Positions 27,595 to 39,791 of a stretch of DNA of 64,000 bases are shown one piece after another. Position 1 is the first letter of the stretch; each line of letters opens with the position of its first letter. Source of the stretch: Halopseudomonas formosensis. GTDB lineage: Bacteria > Pseudomonadota > Gammaproteobacteria > Pseudomonadales > Pseudomonadaceae. The position numbers were made by a program, and so were the translations under genes. The notes below the pieces were generated by a model. The model was not told where the DNA came from and searched no databases. It saw only the letters and a list, made by a program, of their open reading frames with translations. Location: the NCBI RefSeq assembly GCF_900115905.1, contig NZ_FOYD01000003.1, positions 124,001 to 188,000 on the forward strand. The letters run 5' to 3'.

Positions 27595-28386
27595 GTGACC
27601 TCTCACCAATCCCCCGAACGCCACCTGACCAATACCGCTCCCACGGTGGATGCGGTACGGGTACTGACCATCAATACCCACAAGGGCTTCAGCTTTCTCA
27701 ACCGGCGTTTCATCCTGCCGGAACTGCGAGATGCGGTGCGCACCCTGTCATCGGATGTGGTCTTCCTGCAGGAAGTACTGGGTACCCATCATCGCCATGG
27801 CGAACGCTATGACAACTGGCCGGACGCCCCGCACTACGAGTTTCTCGCCGACACCATGTGGCCGGATTTCGCCTATGGCCGCAACGCCGTGTACCCGGAC
27901 GGGCACCACGGCAACGCGCTGCTGTCCAAATTCCCGATACTGCATTACGAGAATCTCGACGTGTCCATAACCGGTACCGAAGAACGCGGCCTGCTGCACA
28001 CCATTCTGGATGTGCCCGGCCAGCTGGATCTGCATGCGATCTGTGTGCACCTGGGTCTGCGCGAGGGGCATCGGCGCGAGCAGCTGCGGCTGCTGTGCCG
28101 CCTGCTCGACCAGTTGCCCGCCGATGAGCCGGTGATAGTCGCAGGCGATTTCAACGACTGGCGTCAGCGGGCCGATGCCCAGCTCGCCGGCTGCGAGCTC
28201 AAGGAGGTATTCGTCGAGGCCCACGGCGCGCCGGCCAGGAGTTTTCCTGCACGCTTCCCGCTGCTGCGCCTCGACCGAATCTATGTACGCAATCTGGACA
28301 TCCACGAACCCAGGACTCTCTACCGGCGCCCCTGGTCCCACCTGTCGGACCATGCGCCTCTCGCTGTCGAGGTACGCTTCCAATGA
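27595..28386 (+). CDS. ybhP: Endonuclease/exonuclease/phosphatase family protein YbhP
   Basis: 263 residues from the GTG at 27595, which has GAGGAG five bases upstream; an in-frame GTG at 27568 lacks this. The fold markers are [22 protein letters not shown] (first metal-site strand), [12 protein letters not shown] with the metal-binding Glu, [35 protein letters not shown] (Asp and Asn of the active site) and the C-terminal [11 protein letters not shown], whose His-Asp is catalytic. In E. coli ybhP-clsB-ybhN form the same three-gene order, so a lipid or phosphodiester substrate is possible; the substrate is not known. It overlaps clsB by four bases (ATGA). Confidence 0.9.
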   Translation: MTSHQSPERHLTNTAPTVDAVRVLTINTHKGFSFLNRRFILPELRDAVRTLSSDVVFLQEVLGTHHRHGERYDNWPDAPHYEFLADTMWPDFAYGRNAVYPDGHHGNALLSKFPILHYENLDVSITGTEERGLLHTILDVPGQLDLHAICVHLGLREGHRREQLRLLCRLLDQLPADEPVIVAGDFNDWRQRADAQLAGCELKEVFVEAHGAPARSFPARFPLLRLDRIYVRNLDIHEPRTLYRRPWSHLSDHAPLAVEVRFQ

Positions 28387-29621
28387 AACACATATGGCGT
28401 GAAGGCAATTCTGTCGATCTGCTGATCAATGGGGAGGAGTTCTTCCCGCGGGCGTTCGAACGCATTCGCCAGGCACGGCAGGAAGTTCTGCTGGAAACCT
28501 TCATCGTGCTTGAGGACAAGGTGGGCCTGGAACTGCAACAGGCGCTGATCTGCGCCGCGCGCAACGGCGCCCATGTCGAGGTCATAGTCGATGGCTACGG
28601 GACAGTGGACCTGAGCAACGAGTACCTCGCCGCCCTGCGCGATGCCGGTGTCCGGGTACATGTCTTCGACCCCCAGCCCCGGCGCTTCGGCATGCGTACC
28701 AACCTGTTCCGCCGCCTGCATCGCAAGATAGTGGTGGTCGACAGCGAAGTCGCCTACGTTGGTGGCATCAACTTCACCGCCGTGCATCTGGGCGACTACG
28801 GCCCCGGGGCCAAACAGGACTACGCGGTCGAGGTCTGCGGGCCCATCGTCATGGATATCCGCCATGCCAGCCTCAACCTGTTCCGTCATGCGCGCAAGGA
28901 ACCGCCACTGCCCCTGCGCCCGGAGAACCGGCACAGCCAGCGCTTTGCCGGCAGCTCGCGGGTGATGCTGGCACTGCGCGACAACCGCCATCACACCTCG
29001 GACATCGAGGACCACTACCTGCGGGCGATCCGCTCGGCCAACTACCGGCTGGTGGTGGCCAACGCCTACTTCTTCCCCGGCTACCGGATGCTGCGCGAGC
29101 TGCGCAATGCTGCGCGGCGGGGTGTGCAGGTAACGCTGGTACTCCAGGGCGAACCGGACATGCCCTGGGTGCGCAACTGCTCCACCTTCCTCTACACCTA
29201 CCTGCTGCGGGGTGGTGTGGTGATCCACGAGTACTGCGAACGCCCCCTGCATGGCAAGGTCGCACTGATGGACAGTGAGTGGGTAACCGTCGGTTCCAGC
29301 AACCTCGACCCGCTGAGTCTGGCGCTGAACCTGGAAGCCAACCTGTTCATCCGCGATCCGAAACTCAACCAGCAGCTCCACGACCACCTGATGGCCCTGT
29401 CACGCAAGCACTGCAGCCAGATCACCGAGAACAAGGCCGCCCGCGGGCTCTGGTGGCGCGCACCGCTGACCTTCCTCAGCTTTCACTTCCTGCGCCACTT
29501 CCCGGCTATCGCCGGCAGCCTGCCGGCGCATACTCCGCGGCTGGAGCCGCTGGTCCCCGAGGAGGAACCGGAAGAGCCGAGCGGCATTCCTGCCCTTGAG
29601 CAGCAGGAGAAAGCACTGTGA
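28383..29621 (+). CDS. clsB: Cardiolipin synthase B (phospholipase D family)
   Basis: 412 residues. Two HKD motifs are clear: [18 protein letters not shown] near residue 115 and [20 protein letters not shown] near residue 290, as needed for phosphatidyl transfer. ClsB makes cardiolipin from phosphatidylglycerol and other phospholipids. No N-terminal membrane helices are seen, which is typical of ClsB as opposed to ClsA. It begins with [20 protein letters not shown] and is coupled to ybhP by ATGA and to ybhN by GTGA overlaps. Confidence 0.94.
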   Translation: MKHIWREGNSVDLLINGEEFFPRAFERIRQARQEVLLETFIVLEDKVGLELQQALICAARNGAHVEVIVDGYGTVDLSNEYLAALRDAGVRVHVFDPQPRRFGMRTNLFRRLHRKIVVVDSEVAYVGGINFTAVHLGDYGPGAKQDYAVEVCGPIVMDIRHASLNLFRHARKEPPLPLRPENRHSQRFAGSSRVMLALRDNRHHTSDIEDHYLRAIRSANYRLVVANAYFFPGYRMLRELRNAARRGVQVTLVLQGEPDMPWVRNCSTFLYTYLLRGGVVIHEYCERPLHGKVALMDSEWVTVGSSNLDPLSLALNLEANLFIRDPKLNQQLHDHLMALSRKHCSQITENKAARGLWWRAPLTFLSFHFLRHFPAIAGSLPAHTPRLEPLVPEEEPEEPSGIPALEQQEKAL

Positions 29622-30646
29622 GCGGCTCGGCGGCCTCGGCGCCGCTGTTCCAGCGGCTGCAGCGCTGGGCCAAGCCTGTTCTGACCCTGGCGTTGCTGAT
29701 CGCCATACCCATCCTGCTGTATCTGCAGTTGCGTGACACCGACTGGCAGGAAGTGGGCGAGTCGCTGCGCGGCTATCCGCTGTGGGTGCTGGGCCTTGGT
29801 GCTGTGCTGGCCCTTGCCAGCTATCTCAATTACAGCTGCTATGACCTGCTGGGCCGGCATTACACTGGTCATACGCTGCCGGTACGCCAGGTGCTGCCCC
29901 TGGTGTTCGTCTGCTACGCCTTCAACCTCAACCTCAACGCCCTGGTGGGCGGCATCGCCCTGCGTTTTCGCCTGTATTCCCGGCTCGGTCTGGATGTGCC
30001 CACCATCACCAAGGTATTCAGTCTCAGTGTCATTACCAACTGGCTCGGTTACCTGTGGCTGGGCGGAATCATCTTCGCGCTCGGCGTGGTCCCCCTGCCC
30101 GCGAGCTGGGAAATCGGCAGCAACGGCCTGCGGCTGATCGGCGTGGTCATGGTCATCGTTGCGCTGTGCTATCTGGCCGCCTGCGCTTTCTCGCGCAAGC
30201 GCAAGTGGCATGTCCGGCGTCATACCATAGAGCTGCCCGGCTGGCGGCTGGCGCTTTTCCAGGCGCTGCTCGGCGCCTTCAACTGGCTGCTGATGGCCAG
30301 CCTGATGTGGCTGCTGCTACCCGAGGACGTGGCCTATCCCACGGTGCTGGGCATACTGCTGATCAGCAGCATCGCCGGTGCCGTCGCCCATATCCCTGCC
30401 GGGCTCGGCGTGCTGGAAACCATCTTCCTCGCCCTGCTCCAGGAGGTACCCAAGGGGGGAGTGATCGCCGCCCTCATTGCCTATCGCGCGCTCTATTACC
30501 TGCTGCCACTGAGCATCGCCCTGGTCACCTACCTGATCATGGAAAAACGCGCCAAGGCCATGCGCGAGAGCAACACCGAAGCCCACACCGAACCCCGGGA
30601 GCAGCAGGAGCCAGCGCAGGCGGATTGTCGAGCGCCGGGGCGCTAG
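29618..30646 (+). CDS. ybhN: YbhN-family integral membrane protein (lysylphosphatidylglycerol synthetase TM domain)
   Basis: 342 residues starting at GTG overlapping the clsB stop. About seven or eight hydrophobic segments are visible (for example VLTLALLIAIPILLYL, WVLGLGAVLALASYLNY, ALFQALLGAFNWLLMASLMW, ALIAYRALYYLLPLSIALVTYL). The motif NLNALVGGIALRFRLYSRLGL is characteristic of the UPF0104/LPG-synthase membrane fold, and HIPAGLGVLETIFLALL matches its late helices. The tail is hydrophilic. The soluble aminoacyl-transferase domain of MprF is absent, so lysyl-PG synthesis is not implied. Confidence 0.92.
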   Translation: MSGSAASAPLFQRLQRWAKPVLTLALLIAIPILLYLQLRDTDWQEVGESLRGYPLWVLGLGAVLALASYLNYSCYDLLGRHYTGHTLPVRQVLPLVFVCYAFNLNLNALVGGIALRFRLYSRLGLDVPTITKVFSLSVITNWLGYLWLGGIIFALGVVPLPASWEIGSNGLRLIGVVMVIVALCYLAACAFSRKRKWHVRRHTIELPGWRLALFQALLGAFNWLLMASLMWLLLPEDVAYPTVLGILLISSIAGAVAHIPAGLGVLETIFLALLQEVPKGGVIAALIAYRALYYLLPLSIALVTYLIMEKRAKAMRESNTEAHTEPREQQEPAQADCRAPGR

Positions 30647-31125
30647 ACCCCGCTCCTCCACGGACGAGCTGGTCGTCCCTCCCGGGAAAGCCCCTTCGCA
30701 CCCGGGGCGGGTGCTCCTACGACAGCCGACGCCAGCCCCCCTTTGTAGGAGCACCCGTCTCGGGTGCGAATACAGGCCATCCCGTTAGCGCCAACGCGCC
30801 CACGAGCCAGCGCGATAAAGGAGGCGGGTTGTCGAGCGCCCGCTCGACGACAATGCCCCAGCTGTACCAGGTTCCTGCAGGCGTAGCGCAGGCGCGCTAC
30901 ACCCCGTTACTCCGCGGACGAGCTGGTGCTCGTCCCTCCCGGGAACGCCCCTGTTCGCACCCGGGGCGGGTGCTCCTACGGCAGCCGACGCCAGCCCCTT
31001 TTGCAGGAGCACCCGTCTCGGGTGCGAATGCAGGCCATCCCCATGGCGCCGACGCAACCCGGCAACACCTTCGCAACGCTCGCGTGAAGATTCATTCTGT
31101 AGGAGCACCCGCCCCGGGTGCGAAG
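30645..31125. repeat. REP/BIME cluster with a direct duplication between ybhN and glgB
   Basis: No gene is credible in this 503-base convergent gap. A block of roughly 150 bases is present twice, about 30645-30800 and 30894-31053. Each copy has CGGACGAGCTGGT, CGTCCCTCCCGGGAA, then the REP unit GCACCCGGGGCGGGTGCTCC, a spacer with AGCCGACGCCAGCCCC, and a second inverted REP unit with AGGAGCACCCGTCTCGGGTG. A fifth unit stands alone at about 31099-31121. The duplication is imperfect, so it is not an assembly artefact of identical copies. The family is the same as in the 10.4 kb cluster. Confidence 0.88.
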
Positions 31126-31149
31126 CGGCGGCGCCGGCGAACCGCGGCA

Positions 31150-33337
31150 TCAAGGGCCGCGTGCGGGCATGAGGATCAGCGTGCCCAGCGGCGGCAGGTC
31201 CAGCTCCAGGGACTGGGGCTGACCATGACTCTGCTGGGGCTGGGTGTGCAGCTCGCCACAGCTGCCTGCGCCTGAGCCGCAATACCGCTCGGCATCGCTG
31301 TTGAGCAGTACCTGCCAGGGGCCGGCTTCGGGCACGCCAACGCGGTAGCCGTGCCGCACCACGGGGGTGAAATTGTGCACCACCAGCAGCATCTGTCCCT
31401 GCTCGCCGCGGCGCAGCCAGGCGTAGACGCTGTTGGTGCTGTCGTCACCGATCAGCCACTGGAAGCCATCCTCCCGGTCGTCCCGCTGATGCAGTGCCGG
31501 CTGCTCGCGGTAGGCTCGGTTGAGATCCCGCAGCAGGCTCTGCACGCCGCCATGCTCTTCATACTGCAAGAGATACCAGTCGAGCTGGCGGTCGTGTCCC
31601 CATTCCCGCCATTGGCCGAACTCGCATCCCATGAACAGCAGCTTCTTGCCCGGATGGCTCCACATGAACGACAGGTACAGCCGCAGATTGGCGAACTGCT
31701 GCCAGCGATCCCCCGGCATCTTGCCCAGCAGCGAGCCCTTGCCGTGCACCACCTCGTCATGGGAGATGGGCAAGATGAAGTGCTCGGTAAAGGCATACAG
31801 CAACCCGAAGGTGATCTGCTGATGATGATGGCGCCGGTGCAGCGGATCCTCGCTGATGTACTTGAGGGTGTCGTGCATCCAGCCCATGTTCCACTTGCCG
31901 GAGAAACCCAGTCCGCCTTCCCGGGTCGGGTGGCTGACCCCCGGCCAGGCGGTGGACTCCTCGGCGATCACCAGCGCGCCCGGCACCTCTTCGGCCACCA
32001 CGTCGTTGAGATGGCGCAGGAAATCGATGGCCTCGAGATTCTCGCGACCACCGTGGCGATTGGGTATCCACTCGCCGCTCTTGCGCGAATAGTCGCGGTA
32101 GAGCATGGAAGCCACCGCATCCACCCGCAGGCCGTCGATGTGGTACTCGCGCAGCCAGTGCAGGGCCGAGGCGATCATGAAGCCGTGCACTTCGGTCCGG
32201 CCCAGGTTGTAGATATGGGTATCCCAATCCGGATGCCAGCCCTCGAAGGGGTGGGCGTATTCATACAGGGCGGTGCCATCGAACATGCCCAGCCCGTGGG
32301 CATCACCGGGAAAATGCGCCGGTACCCAGTCCAGAATCACCCCGATGCCGGCCCGGTGGCAGGCATCAACGAAGGCGGCGAACTGCTCCGGCGTCCCGTA
32401 ACGGGCACTGGGGGCGAACTGCGACAGGGGCTGATAACCCCAGGAGCCGCCGAAGGGGTGCTCCATCACCGGCAGCAGCTCGATATGGGTGAAGCCCATG
32501 TCCTGCACATAGGGAATCAGCTGCTCAGCCAACTGGATCCAGTCCAGGGGCTCGCCGCTGTCGGTATGGCGCCAGGAGCCGGCATGTACCTCGTAGATGG
32601 ACAGCGGCTGATCCCTGCCCTGGCGTTCCCGGCGCTGGCTCAGCCACTGCTCGTCCCGCCAGTCGAATGCCAGGGGCGGCGCCACCACGGAGCCCGTGGC
32701 CGGCGGATGTTCGGTCATCAGTGCCAGGGGGTCGGCCTTCAGGGGCAGCAGCCCATCGGCTCCCAGAATCTCGTATTTGTAGACCTCGCCGGCAGCCAGC
32801 CGGGGAATGAAGATCTCCCAGACACCGGCCGCCGGGTGCAGCCGCATGGGATGGCGGCGGCCATCCCAGCTGTTGAAGTTGCCCACCACGGAGACCCGGC
32901 GGGCATTCGGCGCCCAGACCACGAAGCGCACGCCGCTCACGCCATCCACCTGCCAGGGTTGTGCGCCGAAACAGCGTCCCAGCTGACGGTGGTTGCCTTC
33001 GGCAAACAGATGAATGTCCAGCTCCCCCAGCTGCGGACCGAAGGCGTAGGGATCCTCGGTTTCCTGACTGCCGCCACTCCAGTTGATGCGCAGCCGATAG
33101 GGCTGACGCTCGGGCAACTGACCGATGAACAGCCCCGGTACCTGCTCCTGCATGAAGCCCAGGGAGTCTCCCTGGCCATTGAGCAGCTCCACCTCCAGAG
33201 CACCGGGCTGCCAGGTCCGCACCAGGATCCTGTCCCCCTGCTGGTGGGGTCCGAGAAACGCGAAGGGGTCACCGTGCTCGGCGCGGATAAGCGCCTGCAC
33301 CTGGGCTGCGTCCATCCGTTCTTCGACCGCCTTGCCG

Positions 33338-33345
<8 letters not shown>
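31150..33345 (-). CDS. glgB: 1,4-alpha-glucan branching enzyme GlgB
   Basis: 731 residues. GlgB cuts alpha-1,4 chains and reattaches them as alpha-1,6 branches. Two N-terminal CBM48-type regions ([34 protein letters not shown]) precede the barrel, with GSWGYQP, the nucleophile block [17 protein letters not shown], the acid/base Glu in [13 protein letters not shown] and [16 protein letters not shown]. Two ATGs compete at 33351 and 33345; GGAG lies one base before the first and seven before the second, so 33345 is preferred. The start overlaps the end of the treS/maltokinase gene by eight bases. Confidence 0.96.
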
Positions 33346-36655
<3,310 letters not shown>

Positions 36656-36665
36656 TGCTCTCCCC

Positions 36666-38639
36666 TCAGGCCATGGGCCGTATACGCCATATTCCGAACG
36701 GCAGATGCCAGGGCTCGATACGCATCCACTGGGTCTTGCCGTACCACTGCCAGGTATGGCCGTTCATCAGATCCTCCCCCTGGGTGACCGCCTCGTCGGG
36801 CAACCCGAACTCCCAGAGCGGCAACTCGAAATGGCACTCCTGGGCGTTGAAGGGATCGAGACTTACCGCCACCAGAATGAAATTGGACAGGTCCTCGGTG
36901 CGCTTGCCGAAGTACAGGATGTTGTCATTCCAGGCGTGGTAGGCCTGGAAACCGAGATGGGTCTGCAGAGCCGGATTGTCCCGGCGGATACGGTTGAGCC
37001 GGGCGATCTCGGCCACGATGTTGCCCGGGGCGTGCCAGTTGCGCGGGCGCAGCTGGTATTTCTCCGAATCCAGATACTCCTCCTTGCCCGCCAGCGGCTG
37101 GCTTTCGCACAACTCGAAGCCCGAATACATGCCCCACAGCCCTGAGCCCATGGTGGCCAGTGCCGCGCGGATCAGAAAACCGGCCCGGCCGCTGTGGTGC
37201 AGAAAGCGCGGGTTGATATCCGGGGTGTTGACGAAGAAGTTGGGGCGGTAGCATTCGCGCCAGGGTGACTGGTTCAGCTCGGTGAAGTATTCCTGCAGCT
37301 CGGCCTTGGTATTGCGCCAGGTGAAATAGGTATAGCTCTGGCTGAAGCCGACCTTGCCCAGCCGGGCCATCATCGCCGGGCGGGTAAAGGCCTCGGACAG
37401 GAAGATCACCTCTGGGTGGCGACCGCGCACCTCGGCGATCAGCCACTCCCAGAATGGCAGGGGCTTGGTATGCGGATTGTCCACCCGGAACTGGGATACG
37501 CCCTGCTCCACCCAGAACAGCACCACATCACGCAGGGCCAGCCAAAGATCGGGCATGGCGTCCTCGTTGTAAAACTCCACGTTGACGATGTCTTCGTACT
37601 TTTTCGGTGGGTTTTCCGCGTAGCGGATACTGCCGTCCGGCCGCCAGTTGAACCAGCCGGGATGATCGCGCAGCCAGGGATGATCGGGGGAGCACTGGAT
37701 GGCAAAATCCAGGGCGATCTCGAGGTGATGCTCGCGGGCGGCTGCCACCAGCCGGTGGAAGTCCGCCAGATCACCCAGCAGGGGGTGGATGGCGTCGTGA
37801 CCGCCCTCGTCGCTGCCGATGGCGTAGGGACTGCCGGGGTCGTCCGGGCCGGCCTGCAGGCTGTTGTTCGGTCCCTTGCGGTGGGTCAGGCCTATCGGAT
37901 GAATCGGCGGGAAATACAGCACATCGAAACCCATGCGGGCGATGTCCGGCAGCCGTCTGATGACATCGGCGAAAGTGCCATGGCGGTCCGGATCACCGCT
38001 CTCCGAGCGGGGAAACAGCTCATACCAGCTGGCAAACTCAGCGCGTCGGCGCTCGATATCCAACCGGTAGCAACCCGAGCGAGTCAGATGCGGGCGCGTG
38101 CCGCTGAGCCGCATGATGTCTTCGGTCTGCGGCGCCAGCAGGCGTTCCACCCGCCGCGCCGTGGTACCCGGCTCGGCAAGGGCCACCAGCAGCTCTTCGA
38201 GCATGTCGATATGCTCGGGCGCGGCCTGGGCCAGACCCTCATGGATCAGGCGCTCACCCTCCTGCAGCTCCAGCTCCACCGGCACGCCGGCCTGATGCTT
38301 CTTCTCCAGTTCGTCGCGATAGCTGGCCCAGTCATCAACCCAGGCCTGGATGCGAAAATGCAGCATGCCCAGGTGTTCGGGGGTCAGCTCCACCTGCCAG
38401 TGGTCGTTGCCCAGGTGCACCATGGGCAGCGCCTGCCATTCCTCGTCCGCAGTCATGCGCCATAGCACCTCGGCGCCCAGCTTGCGGTGGCCATCGCAGA
38501 TCAGCACCGCGGACAGGGCCACGGGCCGGCCGATCAATGCCTTGGCGGCAAAGCGGCCTTCCTCCACTGCAGGTGTAACCGCTTCGATGGCAATCCTGGG
38601 CGAGGCAAGCGCCTGCTCAACCGATGCCCGTTCAGCCAT
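36666..38639 (-). CDS. glgE: Alpha-1,4-glucan:maltose-1-phosphate maltosyltransferase GlgE
   Basis: 657 residues from the ATG at 38639; a GTG at 38654 is in frame. GlgE (GH13_3) adds maltosyl units from maltose-1-phosphate to alpha-1,4-glucan. Seen in order: an N-terminal beta-sandwich (VTPAVEEGRFAAKALIGRPV), the helical insert, DVLYFPPIHPIG, GGHDAIHPLLG, the nucleophile block QFRVDNPHTKPLPFWEWL, the acid/base Glu in VIFLSEAFTRP and the C-terminal domain. No strong ribosome site is visible before the ATG, and the start overlaps the small remnant ORF upstream by eight bases, so coupling to it may help initiation. It is the first enzyme of glgE-treS-glgB. Confidence 0.95.
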   Translation of the reverse strand: MAERASVEQALASPRIAIEAVTPAVEEGRFAAKALIGRPVALSAVLICDGHRKLGAEVLWRMTADEEWQALPMVHLGNDHWQVELTPEHLGMLHFRIQAWVDDWASYRDELEKKHQAGVPVELELQEGERLIHEGLAQAAPEHIDMLEELLVALAEPGTTARRVERLLAPQTEDIMRLSGTRPHLTRSGCYRLDIERRRAEFASWYELFPRSESGDPDRHGTFADVIRRLPDIARMGFDVLYFPPIHPIGLTHRKGPNNSLQAGPDDPGSPYAIGSDEGGHDAIHPLLGDLADFHRLVAAAREHHLEIALDFAIQCSPDHPWLRDHPGWFNWRPDGSIRYAENPPKKYEDIVNVEFYNEDAMPDLWLALRDVVLFWVEQGVSQFRVDNPHTKPLPFWEWLIAEVRGRHPEVIFLSEAFTRPAMMARLGKVGFSQSYTYFTWRNTKAELQEYFTELNQSPWRECYRPNFFVNTPDINPRFLHHSGRAGFLIRAALATMGSGLWGMYSGFELCESQPLAGKEEYLDSEKYQLRPRNWHAPGNIVAEIARLNRIRRDNPALQTHLGFQAYHAWNDNILYFGKRTEDLSNFILVAVSLDPFNAQECHFELPLWEFGLPDEAVTQGEDLMNGHTWQWYGKTQWMRIEPWHLPFGIWRIRPMA

Positions 38640-38799
38640 TGACCACGGTTCCACCGTTGACGCGGATGCCGCGCTCGCTGAGGCTCATCCCCACACCGCG
38701 GCACTGCTCAGTGATGAATACCGGTTGCGGGTCCATGCGCCGCTCAGATCCAGGACGTTTCTCCTGATGCTGAGCCGGGGGTGTCTGCTTGTCAGTCAT
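38632..38799 (-). pseudogene. Internally deleted short-chain dehydrogenase (YghA-like) remnant
   Basis: A 55-codon open frame with GAGG upstream of its ATG. Residues 1-37 (TDKQTPPAQHQEKRPGSERR, then MDPQPVFITEQCRGVG) look like the N-terminal extension of YghA-type SDRs, which runs into a GSGRL-GK start of the Rossmann fold. Here it jumps to SLSERGIRVN, a segment found about two thirds along those enzymes before VAPGP, and then to GGTVVNG, their last residues. Both junctions keep the frame; the second lies at a shared VNG. The nucleotide-binding and catalytic (S-Y-K) parts are missing, so it cannot be an SDR enzyme. It overlaps glgE by eight bases and may survive as a leader for it. The parental sequence is recalled from memory. 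Confidence 0.6.
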
Positions 38800-39001
38800 G
38801 ACCTGCCTCGCTTGTCATCTCGCTTGCCATGGGATCGATCTCCAGTGCGCGGTGGTGCTGCTCGGAGGTCGGACGACCGGGCACCAGATCGGTGCCGCCC
38901 TGCAGGATGTTGTTCGCATCCCTGGCTTCGAGCCGGCCCAGCATTGCGGCGTAGCGGTAGAGATGGTCGAAGTTCTCGAGCAGCTCGAAACGGTGGTTAT
39001 G
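38792..39001 (-). pseudogene. Protein-like open frame without a credible start
   Basis: On the minus strand the frame reads HNHRFELLENFDHLYRYAAM and continues LGRLEARDANNILQGGTDLV to SEAGHD and a stop at 38792. Codon use and charge pattern look like a real helical protein. The frame is open further upstream (to about 39150) but has no ATG, GTG or TTG with a ribosome site there; the only Met before the middle is at 38944, without a ribosome site. A frame break after an ATG at 39021 (MSADVG in another frame) could explain this. It overlaps the next ORF by eight bases, as that one does with glgE. No family recognised. Confidence 0.35.
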
Positions 39002-39403
39002 AGTCCGACATCGGCACTCATAGCAATAGGCAGACAGGGCAATTGTTCGTTCAAGGCCTTTATAGACCCAATTCTTATTGGCTCGCGCTTGCCATATAAC
39101 ACCCGCGAAAAAAGGTTCCCGGAACTCTCGTATCGCTAAAAAGTCGGTAATTCAGCGTGTTATTCGGAACGGAGCGCAATCTTGCCTACACCGGACAAGT
39201 GCACCCAGCAGCAAGAAACAGAAGGGGAAAGGCAGGGAGAAAATGCCTTATTCCATTGGGCCACTAATTTGGCTCCCGGGCACATCACCGCAATATCAGA
39301 TGGCTCCGGATAACCCCCTTTCATCGGTGATTCGAACCGATATCTGGCAAAGCGATAACCGTGTACTAGATTCAGACTTCAACTGAACGAACAGGAGGAA
39401 ACG
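39002..39403. other. Intergenic region, no gene recognised
   Basis: About 400 bases, richer in A and T than the surroundings, between the decayed frames upstream of glgE and the gene at 39404. No reading frame has both protein-like composition and a ribosome site. It probably holds the promoters for the minus-strand glgE set and the plus-strand gene, but no -10/-35 pair is convincing enough to place. Confidence 0.5.
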
Positions 39404-39739
39404 ATGCTTACCAATCTGGCCAGATGGCATGCTGCCTTGCCTGATTGCAAGATTTCAGCAGCCCCTCGCCCGGACGGCAGTTGTGTACTGGTGGTGAAGT
39501 CCGCCGATGGCAAGGAGCTTCGGCGCGTGCTTCCCCGGGATCAGAAAAATGTGGATCAGTTGATTCGCAGGGTTCGGCTGGATCTGATGCTGGCGAAGGG
39601 ACAGGCACCCACTCGGGAAGTCATCGGTACCATTGATGTCTCGACATTGCCGACTTACACCAATGGCCGTCTGTACAAGACCCGTGCAGCCAGCCTCTGG
39701 GAGCGGCGCCGGGTGACCGGCAAGACCGCTTCCAACTGA
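39404..39739 (+). CDS. Small hypothetical protein, possibly DUF3509
   Basis: 111 residues with a perfect AGGAGG six bases before the ATG, so expression is likely strong. The fold starts with a short helix (TNLARWHAALPD), then strands CKISAAPRPDGSCVLVVKSADG and ELRRVLPRDQ, a helix VDQLIRRVRLDLML and a basic tail WERRRVTGKTASN. The APRPDGS-x-VL pattern resembles Pseudomonas DUF3509 proteins, but this is a weak match from memory. It is followed by a terminator shared with the 3' end of ligD. Confidence 0.75.
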   Translation: MLTNLARWHAALPDCKISAAPRPDGSCVLVVKSADGKELRRVLPRDQKNVDQLIRRVRLDLMLAKGQAPTREVIGTIDVSTLPTYTNGRLYKTRAASLWERRRVTGKTASN

Positions 39740-39765
39740 GCACAGCGCATAGTCTTGCGTCCCAG

Positions 39766-39791
39766 GCCCCCTGCTCCGTCAGGGGGCTTTT
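39766..39791 (+). terminator. Terminator after the DUF3509-like gene
   Basis: GCCCCCTG (39766-39773) pairs with CAGGGGGC (39780-39787), followed by TTTT. It lies 27 bases after the gene's stop and overlaps the last codons of ligD, which comes from the opposite side. Confidence 0.8.

Noticed and set aside
38815-39102. Minus-strand 95-codon frame starting MLYGKREP upstream of glgE
   Set aside because: Its product is Thr/Ser/Arg-rich and unlike a folded protein; the neighbouring frame in the same strand is far more protein-like.
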